A stretch of 64,000 nt of DNA from Syngnathus acus. Lineage: Eukaryota; Chordata; Actinopteri; Syngnathiformes; Syngnathidae. Under the pieces are notes generated by a model. It searched no databases. It was not told the DNA's origin and saw only the letters and a program-made list of their open reading frames with translations. A program made the position numbers and the translations under genes. Of this stretch, positions 56,700 through 64,000 are shown in pieces (the first letter of the stretch is position 1; each line of letters opens with the position of its first letter). Location: positions 310,001-374,000 of the forward strand of contig NC_051108.1 of NCBI RefSeq assembly GCF_901709675.1. The letters run 5' to 3'.

Positions 56700-59600
56700 A
56701 TACGGTTGAGGTATTCAGATAGAAATGGCCCAGGAAACGCGAATGTTGTGTAGTAAATGTGTAGCTGTCTGCGTTTAGCTCGTTACTTTTGTTGACATTC
56801 TCCCACTTTCGGTGTTTTTTTTCCAACATACTTTAGCCTTGCTTTATCCGTCAGCAGGACTAGTGCCATAAGATATGAACAATTGTACACGATGAAATGC
56901 CATTGATGGACTGTCACTAGCCAAGCTCGGGTAGGCTAACCACCACCACTAACTAAACTATTGTCAACATTTACGACTCACCATAAAAGGAAGACAATTA
57001 GTACCCACGAAGCCAGAGCTCCTCCTCTTCGATAAGTCGGACTTTCTACCACGTAAAAAATAAAGATAAAAAGAGAACGGAAGAAGAATCGGCAAGCGAT
57101 ACAACTACACAGCTGTTTTACTTGCTCACTGGAAAATATGAATCAGCCCACCACGACGCTCATTTGAAGATATGCCGTCCACGTTCATACGTTCCAAAAA
57201 TAATGTACAGTACGAAAAAAAAATCTATTCAAATATCGTAGTGAGTGAAGCCTAAACGTAATGACGGCATCATATCTGTTTCGTATTTGAACTAAAGTGA
57301 CGTTTGTGAGTGTTGTTTTTTTCTTCTTCCACTTGAAGGCAGCAGTGAGTCGAGCTGGTACAAACCGGAAGTGTTCCTTAGTGTGAAACAGGTGTCTCGG
57401 TTTACGACGGTGAAAGAAACGAACATTTTCTCATAATGCAAATAAAATATGACTTTTAGAGGGGGGGGACAACTCTTTTCATGCAACATTAATATTTGTG
57501 TGACTAATCAGCGTTATATTTTCCATAATATTTTCTTTCATATATTTGTTTCTTTCTGCCAGAAATATACTCTTCATCCTCATCTCCTGGGGTCCGCGTC
57601 TCCTTTGGTCATTGGATATTTCGTTTGGAAACAGAGAAATTCGACTCATTATTTGATTTTAAAAAAAGAGACACCAAAATTGAAGTACAGATTGATTCTT
57701 TCGTTTGTTTTCTAGAGCGAGTAAGCAAAAGTCTACAAATAAAATTTCAATTTTAATTTCTGTAACTAAAATAAGATATATATTTAGCACGAGACGGCTT
57801 GACTATTTGTTGGGGTTCGCGGAAGTTGTCACAGCCGGCATTTCACGAACTGACCAGGAGATGGCGACAGCGTAACGTCTGTAAACTCGTTCTGTACAGT
57901 CAGGAGGCAGATTCACTTTCATGTCTTTTTTTTTTTTTTTTTAAATAAAAAAGCCTTACTGAGCATTGTCTTAAAAAAAGCTTGTGTCTAAATTGTCGTT
58001 TTTTAGTAAAAAAAAAAGTGTAAAGTAAGGCTTTAACAAATAAAACTTACAAGACAAAGCCTTACTATCCTAACCCTCGCCCCTCCTACATAAAATAAGC
58101 AATGCAAATAGTGATTCCATTTAAAATATTAAGTTTAGAATAAAGGAAATAAAATATGCAGTGACAAACAATACATCGTGACAAAGTGAAAAAAAATCAC
58201 ATCAGGGATTCATTGCGCACCCAATCGTTAAGGGTATAACAGAGAGCGCCCTCTTGCGGACAAATCTTCGAAGTGCATAGTTTTTTAATTTCACATTGTC
58301 TGAACGAGTTAGTTTTAAACACGATACATGCAGAGTTATCCACCTCTGCGCGTCTGAAGCCTTTATCCAACCTTGCCCCAGTTAGCCCCCCCCCCCCCCC
58401 CCATTTAGTTATCATTTCCCCACTCTTTCAATCTAAAGACGTGTTCCTCCTGATTTTTTTCTCTTTTTAATAATGTCCAAGCAAAAGGGAGGCATGTCCC
58501 CCCGGCAGATTACTCACTCGTCTTTGGCGTCTCGTCTTGATTACATGGGCGGGATCTGATTTGATTTGGAAGAAAGCCCCCTCGTTTCCCGGGAGCCCGA
58601 GCCGATCTCTTTAGACCTTGGCTGGTGCCCCGTGTTGTTCTTGCGTTGCCGCGCACACATTGTGATCTTGATAAATATGATCTGGGAAAAAAAAGAGGGA
58701 GGGAAGAGAGAGGATTAGGTGAAGGGATTATAATTTCCAGTGATGAGGAATGATAAGAAACAATAAATCCTAAAGTAGATTTAGTTCTCAAGGAAAACCT
58801 GTTATGGAAAACAGAATAAGAGACGGACGGGGCAGAGATATTAAATAGATACACAAGGCATGACCTGTTTCTAAACTTCTCTGGATGCATTTTGATTCAC
58901 TCTCTTCTTTTTTACATTTAGCCTTGAGTTGCGTCACTTTCTATGTAGCAAACGCGTGCAAAGTGGCGGTCAGGCTCACAAAGCGGCGGCAGCTGCTAAG
59001 GCCTCGCCGTCGCTGTCAAATCCAGCCCGCTTAAAGGCCCTTTGCCACTGTGGGCCCCTACAGCGACGACGGGACCCCGCTCACTTTGTCGTTAACCAGG
59101 GCTGGGCGGCGACTTGTTGCGATAATGGGGCGGACGCACAATCGGAGACAATATTCATCCTGCCCTTCCTGGCGTGGCGAGCCTCAAGTCTGGCCCCCGC
59201 GTCTCCACGTGGGGAGGGCGACGCCAAAGCCCTCATCTCCTGTGTTTATCCACGTGTGTGTGTGTGTCCCCAAGCTGCGTTTAGCACCTTCGGCCCTCGG
59301 GCGCTTTACGAGCAGACAGCTGGGCTAATCTGTCGCCCTCCCTCTCGTCTCCTTCGGTCCTGTCTCTGGAAGCCTTTGGTTCATGGGCAGGAGCCCGATG
59401 ACCATCTTGATGATTCGAAGGAGGGAAAGATCTCCGAGAGCGACCGGCGCTGCGTGATGCTGCGTCACTTGGCATGAAATGCCTTCAGGCTGGGCAGTTG
59501 GCGAGCGTGTCAAGTGGTCATTTTGTTTACCTCATCATTTGCCTTCTTCCTCACAATTGGCGGCCATCTCCGTCTGCATTCTTTCCGTCTTCCATTTGCA

Positions 59601-60130
59601 TCCATTTCAACCTCCTCGGCGCTGGCCTCTTCAGCTAAACTTAGAAGTGACAACAGTTGCGGGGTGACACCAAAGTCTAAATAAGAGCAGGACAATAGGC
59701 GGCGGCGGCGCAGCGCTCGGGTAATCAAAGGAAGTTGGCCTGCCGAGTAGACAAATATTTTCCTTTGTCACTATATGTTTAGATGCACAAGAGTCGCTCC
59801 AACAAATGGGGGCCGTCGAGCTGGTTTTTTGCCGCAGTCCGTTCGGCACGTACTCGAGCCTACCTCTCGCACGGCCACGGCCGCGCACATTAGTCACGTG
59901 CGCTAAAATCTGCGAGGAGCGGCTCGGGGGCCCCGCCGTCTAATGCCGGCGTGGAGGGAGGCGCGCTCGGTCACTCGGAGTCCGTCCGTGACTCACCAAG
60001 GGCACAATGGAATTAGTGCCATCCTCCGGCATGTGGCAGCTTGCTCTGGCTAAACGGTGTAATCATCGAGCCCCCCCCCCCTCCCCCGTACCAACTGGCG
60101 CCGATAACATTGTCTTAAGCTATACAAAAA
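56700..60130. other. Gene-free interval, first part
   Basis: From 57100 to 58330 the DNA is AT-rich with homopolymer runs. 58383-58402 is a C-run. From 58900 to 60000 it is GC-richer with a 182-codon open frame (58929-59477) that resembles no family I know. No splice-bounded coding exon was found. Confidence 0.5.
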
Positions 60131-60144
60131 AGATTTCTCTCTCC

Positions 60145-60260
60145 CTCCCTCCATTGCGGTAATTATTGAATTAATGCAGATGGAGAGAGACATCTGCATG
60201 TTAAAGTGTTGGCCTCTCTCTTATGCACAGCAGATGTTCGCCTGTCATTTACTCAAATTA
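60145..60260. promoter_or_regulatory. Candidate conserved non-coding element
   Basis: A compact mix of homeodomain-like cores (GGTAATTATTGAATTAATG) and paired E-boxes in mirror order (CAGATG, CATCTG), plus a further CAGATG at 60231. The composition resembles developmental enhancers. Conservation cannot be tested here. Confidence 0.35.
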
Positions 60261-62210
60261 TGCTGCACGGATACATGGAGGGAAAGAGCGAGCGAGCGAG
60301 CGAAAGTTCCTCGCCAAGGCGACATTGTCTCACAGTCGGCGGCCAAATTCACGTTGCAGCTGTTGGTCGAGTGAACAAATGAGCGAGCGAGGGCCTCTCG
60401 ACTGGAGATTTCATCTTTGCTCTTTAAACGACGGCAAGGGCCGTTAGAGTGGCGCAGGCAGGCACCCCAATGTCACGCTTGCATTTTGCAAAGCATTGTT
60501 GAAGAGACCAATGTGATTTGCCGCCCCCTTGTGGTCTCTCTAAGCAATTACCAGCTTTTTGGGGTGGCATGATCTTCGCCGGTGGCTGGCAGCAGAAGCG
60601 CCGAACCTCCGTACACTGTGATGACGAGGAAGTTGACCTTCCAGTTGAAGGCGTCGTGCCCTCCTGAAGATTATTTGAAGCCATTTGGAGACACGGAAGC
60701 GAGGGCCTCCGTGTACAAGTGCATCGCTGACCTTCTCCTTGGGATTATGTCCCAGGTCGGTTTGCCTGCTAGCTCTGGATTACGCTTGATAAAAACATCC
60801 TTGTATTATTATTATTTTTTCCCTGTGCTTATTGTGTTAATACTCTGGGGCGGTCGGTTCGCCCTCTAAAAGCTCAGGCCCCGTGCCTGCCTGCCTGCCT
60901 GCTTTAAGGTAATCTTCTTCCACTTGAGCTTTTAAAATGTTTTAGGGAGGCGCTCTGCTCGGCTCGGCTCTCTTTTGTGTTCTTTACTCCTTGGTGCGAG
61001 GTAAATGACATTTGATGAGGAATCCAAAGTGAATATCTGCTGGTCTGGTGTATTTGCTGGAAAGATAGTAAAACATCAGATGATTTGATTTCTGCTCATC
61101 TTTGTGTTGAATCCAAATGCAACATTTGCTTTTACTCTTGTGTGACTTGACTTTGGCTTTCCAGGGAAGTGGCTCGGGTCTGTCTCGCCAACCACAAGTG
61201 TCAAGACTTCCCTTTTCTTCAACAAGACCGTTAGGCATGGAAACAATCGTTTAGGAAGTAAGCCCTTACTTACCGCGGTCGTTCCCTTTCGGCTTGATGA
61301 TAAAAATGACGCCAACATTAAGCAGGGCTTGGTCGCTTCCTTTAAAGCTAACTAAAAACGACATGTTTCATTCTTGGAAGATTTGCAATTGTTGCCACGA
61401 CGCATTTACTTCAACAAATCCAAATGTAAAATACTTGCTGATTGGTGCCGACGCCATGTTTTGTTTTTCTTCTTCTTCTTCTGTTTCTTTTTCTCCTTCT
61501 TCTTCTTCCGTTTTATGACTGTTGGCAAACGACGTGCGTAGCGTACCAGACATGGCGAATGAGTGGCGACAAGCGGAACGACGAGTTTCCAGTTGAAAGA
61601 TAAATAAATCCGATGGCTTAATTATTATCAAGGGAACCACATTTGTGTCGACTTTTCACATCCGATTTTCTTTCATTGATTCATCATTGCTCCCTCTCTA
61701 TGTTTATATCAGATTTCTCATTGGAATGACGACTTGAAATTTGGGGTGCAAGTCCAAGGTCTGCTTTCCGGTCACTCAGTCCACGCGCACGCGCACGCGC
61801 ACACAGGCATCCACGGGCATTCGCCAGTGGAGTCAGCACAACTTCCTTCTAGTCTCGTAGCAAAAGCCAACACATGCATTGCTTTCTGCTGATCATTGCC
61901 AGTTATCACTCTTAACTCTGGCTGATCAGACTTTACTTTTGTGACCCAGATGTTAAGGAGTTCCATTTATCAGATGCACCACAAGGCGGGGAGGAGGTGG
62001 GAGGGATGAGCCGGCCGGCCGGCCCGGCCAGCCAGCCAGCCAGCCAGCCAGCGGCCAAAATAGCCGCCGCAGGCTTGGAGAGATGAGATGGAATGGGCCT
62101 TATTTTTTGGGGGGGTTAGCTTTCTGGAGCGGCGTTAGCACGGTAAGGAGCTCAGCGTGGAAAGAGGCTTTGGGTCTAGGCGGGAAAGATGTGCCATATT
62201 ACAGCCCGGC
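60261..62210. other. Gene-free interval, second part
   Basis: It contains GAGC-type repeats (60288-60302), a TTC-rich tract at 61466-61507, GCGCAC repeats (61783-61803) and a CAGC tract (62029-62051). No coding exon recognised. Confidence 0.5.
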
Positions 62211-62214
62211 CAGA

Positions 62215-62300
62215 AACCTGCTTGATTAATGGGCCGGGATAATCACCTCATCAAATCACTCTCACTTATTAAATCTTGTTTAATATCGTAATGAGGGCCC
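62215..62300. promoter_or_regulatory. Candidate conserved non-coding element
   Basis: Contains TTGATTAATGGGCC, GGATAATCACC, TTATTAAATC and CGTAATGAGG within 85 bp, a density of homeodomain-type ATTA/TAAT cores well above the surrounding sequence. Enhancer function is inferred. Confidence 0.3.
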
Positions 62301-64000
62301 TCCTGAGCTGCTTTGGTAAATTCCCCTCCACCTCTCCGTCCGTCGCTCGCTCGTTGGTCTCTGCCCAAGCCATTCTCCTCTCTCTCATCTGTGCTTTCCA
62401 GCCCGACTTGAAAACCCCAACCCTACTTTGAAGCCCTCGTGCTTGTTTGACAGTAAGTATGAAGGCCACTGAAGCTTCCTGGCCAGTTGCTCAAAGCTAC
62501 ATGAGGCTTCAGCAGCTCTCTGGTGCCATCTTGTGAATCAAATAAGACGCTTGGTGAAAGCGTGACAAGACAGCACAAGTGTGTCGTTTAAAATGGTCAA
62601 CGTTAGGATGGGTGGGGCTCGAAGCCACAACCTTGTTTCCCGCACAATCCTACTCGTGCTCACTCAAATGCTTCAAGCGCAGCCGCGGCGGCGTGTTTAT
62701 TTAGTCACTTATTTATGATCCGTGATGCGCTGGATTGTATCATCGTAAATCAGAGTACGTGCGGCGGGTCAAGACCTTCTCCAAGGGTGATACCACTTTT
62801 CCAAGGCTTTGCTTCACTGGACTTTATGGAAACACTTCAGGTGGAGCAATATCCAAGCTGTCTCCTTGCAGATGATTTGTGGAGCCTATCCCGACGTTGG
62901 CGTAACTTCAGGGGGGGGGGCTTTCGTTTACTTTCCTTGACCCCCACCCCTTTTGCAGCTGTCGCGTACCTGGCCCTCACGAGCGGCGCCTCTCTTGGCT
63001 CCCCCGAGGCTTTGGATCCCGGCGTCAATCAATTCTTAAAGACGACTGTCTGCATGCCGCGTCACATGGACCAGCCTTGAGTGAAGGGCTTAAGGGGCTC
63101 CAGAGCTGGAATGCTCTTTGATAGAACTGGCCGGAGAATGAGGAGGGAGGGAGGGAGGGAGGGAAGGAAAATATGGGGGGGGGGGGGGGGGGGGGTCCTA
63201 TTGTTGTGCCAAGCAATGCCCTTGACGCCGGCCGGAGACAAGCGGCTATTGTTTGGACGCCCGTCAACTCCTGTCCGACTCGGGCTATTAGAGATGATCT
63301 AGCGGCCCGGCCGACCATCATCTCGGCGTCTCGGCTATTTTCTGCTCAAGTTTCCGGTTGCAGTTGACTTGTGATGAAAACGTCCCGAAGGTGAGACAGA
63401 CGGCTGGGCGGGTGGTTGGGGCGATTGCGGCCCGTCTGAGCGGTCACAATACTCGGGATTGAAAGGAACCGGAAGGATCACAAAGGATGACACAAAGGCA
63501 GCGCAAAGCTAACTTCCCTCACGCACTTTTCTTTCTTGGAAAACAATCCTCCGCCCTCCTTGTTAGAAGGCAGCTTTAGTCATAGTTCTGAGCCGGCTGC
63601 CTGCCCGGGGCGGGCTGGATGAGCACGTTCCAAAAGACGGCACCGCAAATGAAATACTGGAAGTTGAGACTGGCTCGCAGCCCCCGCAGCTGTCAGACCT
63701 CGTCTTAAGGCTCGCTCCCGGCCCGAGGCCCGCCGATCCGAGGGGATCGGCACGAGCCTCTGCGCGTGCGCGGCCGCCGGTGCCTGAGAGATGCGGCGCC
63801 AAAGGCCCGCCCAACGCCGTTAAGACCTGCGGGCATGAGGTCATCGGCCCGGCCTTAGCCGCCTTTGTCCCGCCGGCTGATTGACAGCGGGGCTGGGACG
63901 GCAATTGCGGAGAGCCGCCGATGGCCGACGCGTCGCCAGGAAATTTCCAGGCGGATATTTGGAGCGGCACTATTTGCTGAAAATCACCATTTGTCTTGCA
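62301..64000. other. Gene-free interval, right end
   Basis: It includes a G21 run at 63175-63195 preceded by GGGA repeats, and a GC-rich island from about 63560 to the window end. I see no open frame that looks like a known exon. The island could be a promoter or enhancer of a gene beyond the window. Confidence 0.45.

Noticed and set aside
58929-59477. 182-codon plus-strand open frame
   Set aside because: GC-rich region, no recognisable domain, no splice partners, composition unlike the real exons nearby.

Overview
The window is vertebrate nuclear DNA, almost certainly from a ray-finned (probably percomorph) fish with a compact genome. Introns are often 70-400 bp, splice sites are canonical GT-AG, microsatellites are dense, and every recognised protein is closest to vertebrate families. 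No prokaryotic genes, CRISPR arrays, rRNA or tRNA were seen. Genes were identified by reading translated exons and comparing them with remembered vertebrate family sequences; no database search was run.

Layout. (1) 57-17221 holds acbd3(-), mixl1(+), lin9(-) and parp1(-), the same order and orientation as human 1q42.12. (2) 18193-23525 is a membrane adenylyl cyclase on the minus strand, closest to type 8 (ADCY8). (3) 24766-37154 holds smyd2(+) and ptpn14(-), tail to tail as on human 1q32-q41. (4) 43798-56463 holds a proopiomelanocortin gene (+) and efr3b(-), tail to tail as on human 2p23. (5) From about 56.7 kb to the end I find no convincing exons, only simple repeats, AT-rich DNA and a few stretches that resemble conserved non-coding elements.

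The genes do not form one pathway. They include a Golgi scaffold (acbd3), an endoderm homeobox factor (mixl1), a DREAM/MuvB subunit (lin9), a DNA-damage ADP-ribosyltransferase (parp1), a Ca2+/calmodulin-type adenylyl cyclase, a lysine methyltransferase (smyd2), a FERM phosphatase with YAP-binding PPxY motifs (ptpn14), a neuropeptide precursor (pomc) and a PI4-kinase plasma-membrane scaffold (efr3b).

The most unusual gene is pomc. It keeps two melanocortin MEHFRW cores in tandem, has lost the ACTH basic address motif, and has lost the YGGF opioid core of beta-endorphin. Other notable signals are a roughly 500-bp CCTG-type repeat in efr3b intron 1, a 41-nt poly(C) tract at a ptpn14 3' splice site, a hAT MITE with an exact 8-bp target duplication, T-box/TCF sites upstream of mixl1, and a non-canonical residue set at the PARP1 caspase site. 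I found no evidence for a wholly new multi-gene system.
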